DNA of 64,000 nt, from NCBI GenBank assembly GCA_052244495.1, contig JBQPXH010000003.1; one strand, 5' to 3'. Source of the DNA: Cereibacter_A sp052244495 (GTDB lineage Bacteria > Pseudomonadota > Alphaproteobacteria > Rhodobacterales > Rhodobacteraceae). Shown here in pieces: positions 18,714 through 27,626 of this stretch (its first letter is position 1; every line of letters starts with the position of its first letter). The notes beneath the pieces were generated by a model. That model ran no database searches. It was not told where the DNA came from and worked only from the letters and a program-made list of their open reading frames with translations. A program made the position numbers and the translations under genes.

Positions 18714-19847
18714 CTACTCGGCCGCTTCCGCCGCAGCCAGTTTCTCGGCCTCGATCTCGGCCGCGCGGTTCTCCACCATGGCCACGATCTCGTCGATCAT
18801 CCGCTCGTTGCCGAGCTTATGGACCTGCTTGCCGGCGAGATAGACCATCCCCGAGCCATTGCCGCCGCCGGTGAAGCCGATGTCGGTCATCAGCGCCTCG
18901 CCCGGCCCGTTCACCACGCAGCCGATGATCGAGAGGCTCATCGAGGTCGTGACATGCGCCAGCCGATCCTCGAGTTCCGAGACCGTCTTGATCACGTCGA
19001 AGCCTTGCCGCGCGCAGGACGGGCAGGAGATGATCGTGACGCCCCGGTGACGGAGGCCGAGAGACTTCAGGATCTCGTAGCCGACCTTCACCTCTTCCAC
19101 CGGATCCGCCGAGAGCGAGACGCGCAGCGTGTCGCCGATCCCGGACCAGAGCAGGTTGCCGAGGCCGACGGCCGATTTCACCGTGCCTGCCGTCAGCCCG
19201 CCCGCCTCGGTGATGCCGAGATGGATCGGTGCGTCCGTCGCATCGGCCAGCGCCTGATAGGCCGCGGCCGCGAGGAACACGTCCGAAGCCTTCACCGAGA
19301 TCTTGAACTCGTGGAAGTCGTTGTCCTCGAGAATCCTGATGTGGTCGAGACCCGACTCGACCATCGCCTCAGGGCAGGGTTCGCCATACTTGTCGAGGAG
19401 ATGCTTCTCGAGCGAGCCGGCATTCACCCCGATCCGCATCGAGCAGCCGTGGTCGCGCGCAGCCTTGATCACCTCGCGCACCCGGCTCGCGTCGCCGATG
19501 TTGCCCGGATTGATCCGCAGGCAGGCAGCCCCCGCCTCGGCCGCCTCGATGGCGCGCTTGTAGTGGAAATGGATGTCGGCCACGATCGGGACCGGACTTG
19601 CCGCCACGATCTCTTTCAGCGCCCGGGTCGAGGCCTCGTCCGGCACCGAGACGCGCACGATGTCGGCCCCGGCCTCGGCCGCACGGAGCACCTGGGCGAT
19701 GGTCGCCTGCGCGTCGGCCGTGATCGTGTTCGTCATGGTCTGCACCGAGATCGGCGCATCGCCCCCGACCGGAACGTTCCCCACCATGATCTGCCGCGAC
19801 TTGCGACGATGGATGTTGCGCCAGGGGCGGACATGATTCAGCGACAT
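18714..19847 (-). CDS. ispG: 4-hydroxy-3-methylbut-2-enyl-diphosphate synthase (flavodoxin)
   Basis: IspG (GcpE) reduces methylerythritol cyclodiphosphate to HMBPP, the penultimate step of the non-mevalonate isoprenoid pathway that feeds carotenoids, quinones and bacteriochlorophyll side chains. The 377-residue product starts MSLNHVRPWRNIHRRKS and carries the [4Fe-4S] cysteines in SCPSCARQG and the glutamate of CVVNGPGEA, the standard bacterial form without the plant insertion. It lies downstream of rodZ on the same strand, a frequent bacterial neighbourhood. Confidence 0.97.
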   Translation of the reverse strand: MSLNHVRPWRNIHRRKSRQIMVGNVPVGGDAPISVQTMTNTITADAQATIAQVLRAAEAGADIVRVSVPDEASTRALKEIVAASPVPIVADIHFHYKRAIEAAEAGAACLRINPGNIGDASRVREVIKAARDHGCSMRIGVNAGSLEKHLLDKYGEPCPEAMVESGLDHIRILEDNDFHEFKISVKASDVFLAAAAYQALADATDAPIHLGITEAGGLTAGTVKSAVGLGNLLWSGIGDTLRVSLSADPVEEVKVGYEILKSLGLRHRGVTIISCPSCARQGFDVIKTVSELEDRLAHVTTSMSLSIIGCVVNGPGEALMTDIGFTGGGNGSGMVYLAGKQVHKLGNERMIDEIVAMVENRAAEIEAEKLAAAEAAE

Positions 19848-19986
19848 GGGTGGAAACCTCGGGTGATGGTCGCCGTCAACTTAAACCCAGCGAGGGATCG
19901 GCACAACCGGCTGCGCCCAAATGCCCTGCCCCTCTCGGACGACCGTTCGGCTGCCACGCGCAGCCGGTGAGTTGAGATCAGACGGA

Positions 19987-21195
19987 TCAGCGGGCGTCGT
20001 TCTGTGCCACGGTGGCATAGCGGGCAAGGTCCGCATCGCCGGTCAGGTCAGCCACGGCATACTTGCCCGTGAGGGCTTCGGGCGAGAGCGCGACGTTCTT
20101 GACGACCTGCGCACCGGGGGCCGAGGGGCCATAGGTCTCGCCGTTCACCGCAAAATAGAGCGAGCCGGAATTGCCGGCACGCAGAACTGCGGGCTCTTCC
20201 ATCTGCGGCACCAGGTAGCGTTCGCCCGCATCGAGGATCTTCTCGAACAGAACGGTCCCGTCCGCCGCCTGCACACGGACCCACGACGGGCGCACCGCCA
20301 GAAGCTCGACCGTCGGCGGAGCAGCCTCGGCGACCTGCACGACCTCTTCGACCACCGGGACCGCGACCGGCTCGGGCTGAACCTCGAGGGCCGCCTGCCG
20401 GATGCTGTCGCTCATGCGCGGGTTGATGGCGGCGATGGGTCCGTCGCGCGACACCAGCACCGGCACGTCGAGCGCCTGGGCCTGCGGCCGGTAGAGACGC
20501 CCCATCAGATCGGGCTGCGCCGGATCGGCCGAGGCGAGATCCATATCGTCTGCAGCAGGCTCGCTCCGCACCAGCGGTGCCATCGTGCCGACGCTGCCCA
20601 GCGGATCGATCTCGGCCACCACCTGCGGGGCCTGGTCAACCGGCGCCACCTGGACGCGCTGCACCTGTTGCAGCACGGCCCAGCCGCCATAGCCAATGCC
20701 GCCGATCAGGGCGAGCAGGACGAGCACCGACCCTACCGCACCGGGCTCGATGCTGGCGAGGAAGCTCTCGCCGCGCGGAACGAAGAGAGCATTGGGATCG
20801 GCGAGCGGATCGCGCGCCTCGCCTATGTGGCGCGGGCGGGTGCCGACCTCGCGCCGGGAAACGGAGGTGCCGACCGCCATTCCGTGCATCGTCCTGAAGT
20901 CGGCTTCCTCGCAGAACCGGGCGAAGGTCTCGTCCGGGTTCATGCCGAGGTAGCGCGCATAAGACCGCACGTAGCCCGCGACGAAGCCCTGCGTCTCGAA
21001 GGCCGAGACGTCGGCATTCTCGATGGCGGCGATGTAGGTGGCCTTGATCTTCAGCTCGCGCTGGACGTCCAGAAGCGATTTGCCAAGCGTCGCACGCTCG
21101 CCTCGCATCAGATCGCCCAGCCGCAGTTCGAAGTCATCGAAACCCTTGGGTTTATCGACTTCGGCCGTCGAAGGTTGTGTCCTCCGCCAGATCAT
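19987..21195 (-). CDS. rodZ: RodZ-like helix-turn-helix membrane protein
   Basis: A 402-residue single-pass protein. A cytoplasmic helix-turn-helix (HTH_25, about residues 25-95, LGKSLLDVQRELKIKATYI and following) is followed by a transmembrane helix (about 153-178, VGSVLVLLALIGGIGYGGWAV), a long Pro/Ala/Val-rich periplasmic linker and a C-terminal DUF4115 beta domain (about 305-375). RodZ links MreB to the elongation machinery; this assignment rests on domain order and on its place next to ispG. It lies between hemA and ispG on the same strand. Confidence 0.88.
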   Translation of the reverse strand: MIWRRTQPSTAEVDKPKGFDDFELRLGDLMRGERATLGKSLLDVQRELKIKATYIAAIENADVSAFETQGFVAGYVRSYARYLGMNPDETFARFCEEADFRTMHGMAVGTSVSRREVGTRPRHIGEARDPLADPNALFVPRGESFLASIEPGAVGSVLVLLALIGGIGYGGWAVLQQVQRVQVAPVDQAPQVVAEIDPLGSVGTMAPLVRSEPAADDMDLASADPAQPDLMGRLYRPQAQALDVPVLVSRDGPIAAINPRMSDSIRQAALEVQPEPVAVPVVEEVVQVAEAAPPTVELLAVRPSWVRVQAADGTVLFEKILDAGERYLVPQMEEPAVLRAGNSGSLYFAVNGETYGPSAPGAQVVKNVALSPEALTGKYAVADLTGDADLARYATVAQNDAR

Positions 21196-21306
21196 GCGTT
21201 TGCCCGTCCCTGCCCCTTTACACCCCGGTCGGTTCCATCCGACTCAGGGGTGACCTGTCTCGAAAGAAGTAGCACAGGGCAGGGACGTTTGCATCCGCAG
21301 AAGCGG

Positions 21307-22530
21307 TCAAGCCACCACTTCGGCGCGATTCAGCGCACAATGCTGCCAGAGCACATCCATGGCCTTCACGAGGTGATCGATCATGGCCGAATCATGCACG
21401 GGCGACGGCGTGAAGCGCAGACGCTCGGTCCCGCGCGGCACGGTCGGGAAGTTGATCGGCTGCACGTAGACGCCGAAATGCTCGAGCAGCATGTCGGAAA
21501 TCATCTTGCAGTGCACCGGATCGCCGACATGGACCGGCACGATGTGCGAGCCGTGGTCGATGATCGGCAGGCCGAGTCCCTTGAGGCGCATCTTGAGGAT
21601 ACGGGCCTGGGTCTGGTGCTTCTCGCGCAGCTCCACGTCGCCCTTCAGGTGATGCACCGAAGCCGCGGCGCCGGCCGCCACGACCGGCGGCAGCGAGGTC
21701 GAGAAGATGAAGCCCGGAGCGTAGGAGCGCACCGCGTCGCACATCTTCGCCGAGGCCGCGATATAGCCGCCGAACACGCCATAGGCCTTGCCGAGCGTGC
21801 CGTTGATGATGTCGATCCGGTCCATCAGCCCGTCGCGCTCGGCCACGCCGCCACCGCGGGGGCCGTACATGCCGACGGCGTGCACCTCGTCGATGTATTT
21901 CAGCGCGCCGAACTCGTCGGCGATGTCGCAGATCTCCTTGATGCGGCCGAAGTCGCCGTCCATCGAGTAGACCGACTCGAAGGCCACGAGGATCGGGCGG
22001 CCCTTGCCGATCGAGGTCAGGATGCGACGCAGGTCGTCGAGGTCATTGTGCTTGAAGATATGCTTCTCGGTGCCCGAGCGGCGGATGCCCTCGATCATCG
22101 AGGCGTGGTTCAGCTTGTCCGAGACGATGACGAGGCCCGGGATCAGCTGCGGCAGCGTCGACAGGGTCGCGTCGTTGGCGATATAGGCCGAGGAGAAGAC
22201 CAGCGCGGCTTCCTTGCCGTGCAGGTCGGCGAGTTCGGCCTCGAGCCGCTTGTGATAGAGCGTGGTGCCCGAGATGTTGCGCGTGCCGCCCGAGCCCGCG
22301 CCGGTTGCGTCCAGCGCCTCGTGCATGGCGCCCAGCACCACCGGATGCTGGCCCATGCCGAGATAGTCGTTGCCGCACCAGACGGTGATTTCCTTTTCGC
22401 TCCCGTCGGGCTTGCGCCACATCGCTTTCGGGAAGGCACCCTTGCGCCGCTCGATGTCGATGAAGGTCCGGTACCTGCCTTCGGTATGGAGCCGGTTCAG
22501 AGCGGTATCGAGTGCCTGGTTGTAGTCCAT
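21307..22530 (-). CDS. hemA: 5-aminolevulinate synthase
   Basis: Condenses glycine and succinyl-CoA with pyridoxal phosphate to 5-aminolevulinate, the first step of heme, bacteriochlorophyll and cobalamin synthesis. The 407-residue product is almost identical to the R. sphaeroides HemA I recall, with the GGTRNISGT glycine loop, DEVHAVGMYG and the Schiff-base lysine in NGTLGKAYG. ATG 22530 has GGGAG upstream and gives the known N-terminus MDYN. A perfect FNR box lies about 77 bases upstream of the start, consistent with oxygen-responsive FnrL control. HemA rather than the second isozyme HemT. Confidence 0.98.
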   Translation of the reverse strand: MDYNQALDTALNRLHTEGRYRTFIDIERRKGAFPKAMWRKPDGSEKEITVWCGNDYLGMGQHPVVLGAMHEALDATGAGSGGTRNISGTTLYHKRLEAELADLHGKEAALVFSSAYIANDATLSTLPQLIPGLVIVSDKLNHASMIEGIRRSGTEKHIFKHNDLDDLRRILTSIGKGRPILVAFESVYSMDGDFGRIKEICDIADEFGALKYIDEVHAVGMYGPRGGGVAERDGLMDRIDIINGTLGKAYGVFGGYIAASAKMCDAVRSYAPGFIFSTSLPPVVAAGAAASVHHLKGDVELREKHQTQARILKMRLKGLGLPIIDHGSHIVPVHVGDPVHCKMISDMLLEHFGVYVQPINFPTVPRGTERLRFTPSPVHDSAMIDHLVKAMDVLWQHCALNRAEVVA

Positions 22531-22600
22531 CTTCGTCTCCCTGACGCCCGGACCGCCGGGCAAGCTGGGTGTGATAATGAAAATTCGGCGCGCCGCGGCC

Positions 22601-22614
22601 TTGATGAGGATCAA
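22601..22614 (-). promoter_or_regulatory. FNR (FnrL) binding site upstream of hemA
   Basis: TTGATGAGGATCAA is a perfect TTGAT-N4-ATCAA palindrome between hemA and the upstream gene, centred about 77 bases from the hemA start codon. FnrL control of hemA is established in R. sphaeroides. The position of the transcription start is not visible from sequence, so activation geometry is inferred. Confidence 0.9.
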
Positions 22615-22664
22615 ATCCTAAGTCTGGAACCGGTGAATTTGAAACCCGTTCATTGGTCCCTGCG

Positions 22665-23234
22665 TCAATCGGCCACCACGAGGATGCAGTCGGAAGCCCC
22701 GGCCTCTTCCGCACAGTCGCGCAGCGCCTTCGCCTGCGCTCCCGCGCCGGAGCCGAGGCCCCAGTGCCCGGTGGCCGGCGATATGGCCAGCGCCCGGCCG
22801 TGACCCCGGCTCTGGCCGCCATTCAGGGCCTTCGTTGCCTCGGAGGATAGGCTGAACCCGCGGTCCTTCCACCCCTTCGGCCGGACGAGGCCCACGATCT
22901 CGCAGGCCCGGCGCCCCTTTCGCTTCGCCTCGCACGCCTCGAGCGCAGCGCGCTTGGCGGCTTCGGTCGTATGGTGGTTGGCGGCGGCGATTGTCGCTTC
23001 GGAGGCCAGCCCCTCGTCGGGAGAGACTGCAATCGCGCCGTAGTAGGGCTGCTCGCTCACCGCCATCCGCAGCAGCGCCGCATCCTGCTCCGACAGGAAA
23101 TCAGCCGTCACGATCTCGACCTCGGATCCGGCCGGATCGAAGAGCATCCTCTTCGCTTCCTTGCCCGTCACCGGACCCGCCGAGGCCCCACCGGACGCCA
23201 CGAGGCTCAAGGCTGCCACGATCGCCAGACGCAT
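22665..23234 (-). CDS. Secreted protein with paired-cysteine C-terminal repeats
   Basis: A 189-residue exported protein of unknown function. A signal peptide (about residues 1-19) is followed by two related segments, each having an Ala-rich helix and a pair of cysteines: AALEACEAKRKGRRACEIVG (about 96-115) and ALRDCAEEAGASDCILVV (near the C-terminus). The layout recalls DUF4189-type proteins. Homologues beside hemA are sometimes labelled as aminolevulinate synthase; nothing here supports that, since there is no PLP fold and the protein is secreted. ATG 23234 has GGAG upstream. It lies upstream of hemA on the same strand. Confidence 0.75.
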   Translation of the reverse strand: MRLAIVAALSLVASGGASAGPVTGKEAKRMLFDPAGSEVEIVTADFLSEQDAALLRMAVSEQPYYGAIAVSPDEGLASEATIAAANHHTTEAAKRAALEACEAKRKGRRACEIVGLVRPKGWKDRGFSLSSEATKALNGGQSRGHGRALAISPATGHWGLGSGAGAQAKALRDCAEEAGASDCILVVAD

Positions 23235-23350
23235 GTTCGACTCCGCCGACTCGTTCCGGGGCTTCTCTTAGCGCAGGTCGTTCGTCCCGCACAGGGCCTC
23301 CGCATCTCCTGGCCGCTCGCGAGGACGCGCCGCCCCCCTCGCCGGAAGGC

Positions 23351-23758
23351 TCAGAACACCCGCTGGACCGACCGGGACAGGAAGAAGCCGTGCCCGTCCA
23401 TGTTGCGGCAGTCGAGCCCCTGGCGCGAAGACTGGCAGACGAAGCCGCCGAAGCGGCCGGTGACGCCGTAGTCCGCCCTGTCCCATCCGCCCCGGTCGCG
23501 GCTGACCGGCTCGCAGAGCATCTGCACCGGCCCGCGGTCCTGCATCAGGAAGACGTGGCCCCAGTCCGAGGCGCAGCCCGGCGGTCGGGGTGCAGCGGGC
23601 GGCCCTGAACGCTCGATGATGGTGCAGCGGATATCTGAGGTGTCCGTCTCCACGCCGACGCTGCACTGGATGTTCTCCGACGGCGTCTCGAAGGTGAAGA
23701 CATCGGCCGCTGCGGGCGCCGCGGCCAGAAGCGCGGACAGAAAGAGCGGTCGCGCCAC
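23351..23758 (-). CDS. Small secreted protein (DUF6636-like)
   Basis: A 135-residue exported protein. A signal peptide (about residues 1-18, ending APAAADV) precedes a compact cysteine-rich domain beginning FTFETPSENIQCSV, a pattern I associate with DUF6636 proteins; six cysteines suggest disulfides in the periplasm. GTG at 23758 is chosen because GGAGG lies upstream at the right distance; an ATG seven bases earlier is in another frame, and the longer open frame (to 24436) has no coding character. Function unknown. Divergent from the M20 peptidase gene. Confidence 0.7.
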   Translation of the reverse strand: MARPLFLSALLAAAPAAADVFTFETPSENIQCSVGVETDTSDIRCTIIERSGPPAAPRPPGCASDWGHVFLMQDRGPVQMLCEPVSRDRGGWDRADYGVTGRFGGFVCQSSRQGLDCRNMDGHGFFLSRSVQRVF

Positions 23759-24013
23759 GTCATCCTCCAAATTGACTTCTCGGTGGTGCGGCAGAATACA
23801 CGGGGACAGGGGCCGAGTCTGCCGCCACTGAGACCGGAGACCCGCCCCGCGGCCGCGAGGACGTCCCAAGGGCGGCATCGCCTTCAGGGCGTGCGGCGGC
23901 CCCGCCCCGCGGCTGACCCCGGCCACCGCCGCGTGGCCGACAATGCAAGCAGGCCGCTGCAGGCGGCCGACACTCCGCCTCTGGCGGAGAACCCGATGAG
24001 GAAGGACCAGAAG

Positions 24014-25387
24014 ATGACGCTCGACGCGGTGCTCGCCCGGATCGACAACGACCTCCCCGAGGCTCTCGACCGGCTGATGGCCCTGTTGCGGATCCCCTCG
24101 ATCTCGACCGATCCGGCGCATGCCGCGCATTGCGAGGCCGCCGCCGACTGGCTTGTGGCCGATCTCGAGGGGCTCGGGTTCGAGGCCTCCAAGCGCCCGA
24201 CGCCCGGCCACCCGATGGTCGTGGCCCATGCGCCGGGCGAGGGCCCGCACCTCCTCTTCTACGGTCACTACGACGTGCAGCCGGTCGATCCGCTGTCGCT
24301 CTGGCACCGCGACCCCTTCGACCCGGCCATCGAGGAGACCCCGGCCGGCCGCGTGATCCGTGCGCGCGGCGCCTCGGACGACAAGGGCCAGCTCATGACC
24401 TTCCTCGAGGCCTGCCGGGCCTGGAAGGCCGAGCACGGCCGCTTCCCCTGCCGCCTCACCATCTTCCTCGAAGGCGAGGAGGAATCGGGCTCACCCTCGC
24501 TCGTGCCCTTCATGCAGGAGAACGCCGAGGAGCTGACGGCCGACCTCGCGCTGATCTGCGACACGGGCCTCTTCGAGTCGCGCACGCCCGCCATCGTGAC
24601 GATGCTGCGCGGCCTTCTGGGCGAGGAACTCGTGGTTCGCGGACCGTCCAAGGACCTCCACTCCGGCATGTATGGCGGGATCGCGATCAACCCGATCCGG
24701 GTGCTGGCGAAGGCGCTGGCCGGGCTTCATGACGAGACCGGCCGGGTCACCCTGCCCGGCTTCTACGACGGCGTGTCCGAACTTCCCGACGCGATCCGCG
24801 CGCAGTGGCAGGGTCTCGCCTTCGACCACGCGCGCTTCCTCGGTGACGTGGGCCTGTCGCGGCCCGCAGGCGAAGAGGACCGCACGCCGCTCGAGATGAT
24901 CTGGTCGCGGCCGACCTGCGAGATCAACGGGATCTGGGGCGGCTACACCGGCGAAGGCTTCAAGACGGTGCTGCCCTCCGAGGCGCATGCCAAGGTCAGC
25001 TTCCGCCTGGTGGGCGAGCAGGATCCGCAGGCGATCCGCGAGGCCTTCCGGGCACATGTGCGCGCGCATCTCCCGCCCGACTGCACGGTGGAATTCCACG
25101 GCCACGGCAATTCGCGGGCGGGCCACATGCGCACCGGCGCCCCCGCCTTCGAGCAGGCCCGCGCCGCGCTGAGCGAGGAATGGGGCCGCGAGGCGGCCTA
25201 TGTCGGATGCGGCGGCTCGATCCCGATCGCGGGTTTCTTCCAGACCATCCTCGGCATGGACGCCATGCTGGTAGGCTTCGGCAAGGACGACGACCAGATC
25301 CATTCGCCGAACGAGAAATACGACCTCGAGAGTTTCCACAAGGGCATCCGCTCCTGGGCGCGGGTGCTGGCGCGCATCGCGGGATGA
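24014..25387 (+). CDS. M20 family metallo-dipeptidase
   Basis: A 457-residue zinc dipeptidase/deacylase of the M20 family. Metal and catalytic residues are visible in GHYDVQPVD (His, Asp), GASDDKGQ (bridging Asp), EGEEESGS (catalytic and metal Glu) and the C-terminal IHSPNEKY histidine, with a dimerisation domain (about residues 195-350, including DLHSGMYGG). The substrate is probably a dipeptide or N-acyl amino acid. ATG 24014 follows AGGAAGGA. Its stop codon overlaps the start of the GNAT gene (ATGA), indicating coupled translation. Confidence 0.92.
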   Translation: MTLDAVLARIDNDLPEALDRLMALLRIPSISTDPAHAAHCEAAADWLVADLEGLGFEASKRPTPGHPMVVAHAPGEGPHLLFYGHYDVQPVDPLSLWHRDPFDPAIEETPAGRVIRARGASDDKGQLMTFLEACRAWKAEHGRFPCRLTIFLEGEEESGSPSLVPFMQENAEELTADLALICDTGLFESRTPAIVTMLRGLLGEELVVRGPSKDLHSGMYGGIAINPIRVLAKALAGLHDETGRVTLPGFYDGVSELPDAIRAQWQGLAFDHARFLGDVGLSRPAGEEDRTPLEMIWSRPTCEINGIWGGYTGEGFKTVLPSEAHAKVSFRLVGEQDPQAIREAFRAHVRAHLPPDCTVEFHGHGNSRAGHMRTGAPAFEQARAALSEEWGREAAYVGCGGSIPIAGFFQTILGMDAMLVGFGKDDDQIHSPNEKYDLESFHKGIRSWARVLARIAG

Positions 25388-25827
25388 CCGCCCCGATCCG
25401 GAATGCCGAGGCGGCGGACGAGCCCGTCTTCCGCCGCCTCTGGGCCGAATACCTGGCCTTCTATCGCGTCGATCTCGCGCCCGAGATCACCGACACGACC
25501 TGGGCGCGCATCCTCGACCCGGCGTCGCCGCTGGGCGCCCGCCTCGCCGCGCCGGGCGGGCTGGTGCGGGGCTTCGCGCTCCATCACCGGCACCTTTCCA
25601 CCTGGAACATCCGGCCGGATCTCTATCTCGAGGATCTCTACCTCGAGCCCTCCGCGCGCGGACAGGGTCTTGGCCGGTCCCTCATCGAGGATCTGATCGA
25701 GCTCGGACGCAAGATGGATTGCGGCCGCCTCTACTGGCACACCAACGAGGAAAATGCGACGGCCCGCGCGCTCTATGACCGCTTCACGCCCAGCGATCGC
25801 CACGTCCGCTACCGCCTCACGCTCTAG
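25384..25827 (+). CDS. GNAT family N-acetyltransferase
   Basis: A 147-residue acetyltransferase with the acetyl-CoA loop in LEPSARGQGLGRSLIEDLI (R/Q-x-x-G-x-G/A) and the C-terminal NEENATARALYDRF helix, both typical of small GNAT enzymes. The target is unknown. ATG 25384 overlaps the M20 stop by four bases, so it may act on the amino group of the peptidase product or simply share expression. Confidence 0.9.
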   Translation: MTAPIRNAEAADEPVFRRLWAEYLAFYRVDLAPEITDTTWARILDPASPLGARLAAPGGLVRGFALHHRHLSTWNIRPDLYLEDLYLEPSARGQGLGRSLIEDLIELGRKMDCGRLYWHTNEENATARALYDRFTPSDRHVRYRLTL

Positions 25828-26142
25828 CGACCCGCAGCGCCCGCGCGGATGCGACTCGCAGCACCCGCGCGGATTTTACGGACGCCTTGGACCATCGCAC
25901 CACCACGCGACGCACCAGAGGCGTTGACCGCAGCCGGGCCCTTCCCGTCCGGCGGTCCTCTCACTCTTGTTCAAGCATCCTCGGGGGCACGGGGGCAGAC
26001 AGCCCCCGCCGCTCCGCAGGGGCAGCCGCCGAAGAGGCTCGGATTCGCCCACCGCCTGGCCGGCACCCGCTTCGGCGTCGCGACCGGTCCGGACGCATAG
26101 CCACGACCAACGTGACAGGCAGTTCATGGCTTTGAAGGAAGG
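25828..26142. other. Intergenic region with a short tandem repeat and element copy B
   Basis: 315 bases with no credible gene. It begins with two 18-bp units (25833-25850 and 25857-25874, one mismatch, period 24) and contains copy B of the dispersed element at 25959-26008. Confidence 0.6.
25959..26008. repeat. Dispersed intergenic element, copy B
   Basis: TCTCACTCTTGTTCAAGCATCC is a diverged form of the common block. It is followed by CTCGGGGGCA and the hairpin CGGGGGC (25990-25996), loop AGACA, GCCCCCG (26002-26008). It lies between the GNAT gene and the tRNA pair. Confidence 0.7.
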
Positions 26143-26219
26143 TGGCGCGGTTGACGGGGCTCGAACCCGCGACCCCCGGCGTGACAGGCCGGTACTCTAA
26201 CCGACTGAGCTACAACCGC
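26143..26219 (-). tRNA. tRNA-Asp (GTC), copy 1
   Basis: 77 bases including an encoded CCA (complement of 26143-26145). The acceptor stem GCGGTTG/CAACCGC is perfect, the anticodon stem-loop CCGGC-CTGTCAC-GCCGG gives anticodon GTC, and the T arm is GCGGGTTCGAGCCCCGT. Identical in sequence to the second copy 29 bases away. Confidence 0.97.
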
Positions 26220-26225
26220 GCGCTT

Positions 26226-26354
26226 TCACGTTCGGCGGCGGCGGGCGGTGGCGCGGTTGACGGGGCTCGAACCCGCGACCCCCGGCGTGACAGGCCGGTA
26301 CTCTAACCGACTGAGCTACAACCGCGTGCGCCGTCCGGTCGCCGCCGAACGTGA
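26226..26354. repeat. 14-bp inverted repeat bracketing tRNA-Asp copy 2
   Basis: TCACGTTCGGCGGC (26226-26239) is the exact reverse complement of GCCGCCGAACGTGA (26341-26354). It could fold as a stalk around the tRNA in the precursor or mark a past rearrangement. Confidence 0.85.
26249..26325 (-). tRNA. tRNA-Asp (GTC), copy 2
   Basis: Identical 77-base tRNA-Asp with encoded CCA. In the minus-strand reading it lies upstream of copy 1 and the two are probably cut from one precursor. It is bracketed by a perfect 14-bp inverted repeat (26226-26239 and 26341-26354). Confidence 0.97.
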
Positions 26355-26477
26355 GGGGGGTATTACGCAGCCTCTCGGGCGCCGTCAAGCGCCCCTGCGC
26401 CGAAAATGTGAAAGTAGCTTTCGCCTCGGCCACCGGTCTTCCGTGCCCGCCCCGCGACAGTCCGGGCGGGGCCGGTG

Positions 26478-27410
26478 TCACTTCTCCGGCGCCGGGATGA
26501 ATTCCGCGTCGTCGCCGGGAGGCAGACGGAACCGGCCATGGGCCCAGTCTCCCGCGCGCCAGGCCTCCTTCGCAGCCTCGATCCTGTCCTTCGAGGAGGC
26601 GACGAAGTTCCACCAGATCCAGCGCGGCCCGTCCGCCACCGCACCGCCCAGCACCATGACCCGCGCGCCTGCGTCCCCGGCGGTCAGCGCAAGCCGGTCT
26701 CCCGGGCGCACCACCAGCATCCGCCCGGCCTCGAAGGTCCGCCCTCCGACGCTGACCGAGCCCTCGATCACATAGGCGCCGATGTCCTCGTGATCCGGCG
26801 GCAGCTGCAGCCGGGCCCCGGCCGCGAGCGCGGCATCGGCATAGATCGCCTCGACCGGCAGATCGACCGGCGCCCGCTCGCCCCAGGCTTGCCCAAGGAT
26901 CAGCCGCACCCGCTTGCCTTCGCCCTCCAGCTCCGGCAGGTCCGCGGCACCGGCGTGAGCGAAGGCGGCCGCATCGTCCTCCCGAGCCTTCGGCAGGGCG
27001 AGCCAGGTCTGCAGGCCGAAGAGGCTGCCCGGCCCTTCCGGCGCATCGGTGCGCTCGGAATGGGTGATGCCATGGCCGGCAAGCATCCAGTTGACCGCCC
27101 CCGGCTCGATCCACTGGTCGGTCCCAAGGCTGTCGCGGTGATGAAGGCGTCCCCGCATGAGGTAGGTCACAGTCCCGAGGCCGATATGCGGATGCGGGCG
27201 CACGTCGATGCCGCGCCCCGTCAGATGCTCCACCGGTCCCATCTGGTCGAAGAAGATGAAGGGTCCCACCATCTGGCGGGCCTGCGACGGCAGCGCCCGA
27301 CGCACCTCGAAGCCACCGAGGTCGCGGGCGCGCGGCACGATCACCGTCTCGATGGCATCGACGGCATCGCCGATCGGAATGTCGGGGTCGAGGGCGGGAT
27401 TCCAGCTCAT
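26478..27410 (-). CDS. Pirin family cupin protein
   Basis: A 310-residue bicupin. The metal-binding residues of the N-terminal cupin are present: RPHPHIGLGTVTYL (two His) and AGHGITHSER (His and Glu). Bacterial pirins have been described as quercetin dioxygenases or as regulators of pyruvate dehydrogenase and stress genes; which applies here is open. ATG 27410 has a GGAGG site seven bases upstream, so the longer frame is rejected. Single gene, convergent with nothing and divergent from guaA. Confidence 0.9.
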   Translation of the reverse strand: MSWNPALDPDIPIGDAVDAIETVIVPRARDLGGFEVRRALPSQARQMVGPFIFFDQMGPVEHLTGRGIDVRPHPHIGLGTVTYLMRGRLHHRDSLGTDQWIEPGAVNWMLAGHGITHSERTDAPEGPGSLFGLQTWLALPKAREDDAAAFAHAGAADLPELEGEGKRVRLILGQAWGERAPVDLPVEAIYADAALAAGARLQLPPDHEDIGAYVIEGSVSVGGRTFEAGRMLVVRPGDRLALTAGDAGARVMVLGGAVADGPRWIWWNFVASSKDRIEAAKEAWRAGDWAHGRFRLPPGDDAEFIPAPEK

Positions 27411-27626
27411 GATGTCCTCCTGTTCCGAAGGCGAAGATAGCGCCCGCCGCGTCCCGGCGCAGTCCTCCGGTAAGCGCGGAGCCTGTGCGGCAGCACACAG
27501 GATCATCCGCATCCGACACGCCCGCGGGCAGCGCCGCCCCCAGCTCTGGCCTTCCCGCGTGCGGCCGGGCGCGCGCCACCGCCACCACCCCCTTGCAGAG
27601 TCACTGTTCCACGCCTATGGGACGCC

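Noticed and set aside
19921..22803. A 960-codon plus-strand frame opposite rodZ and hemA
   Set aside because: Antisense shadow of two well-recognised genes in a GC-rich genome.
26197..27588. A 463-codon minus-strand frame over the tRNAs and the pirin gene
   Set aside because: It runs through both tRNA-Asp genes and overlaps the pirin frame; it is an artefact.
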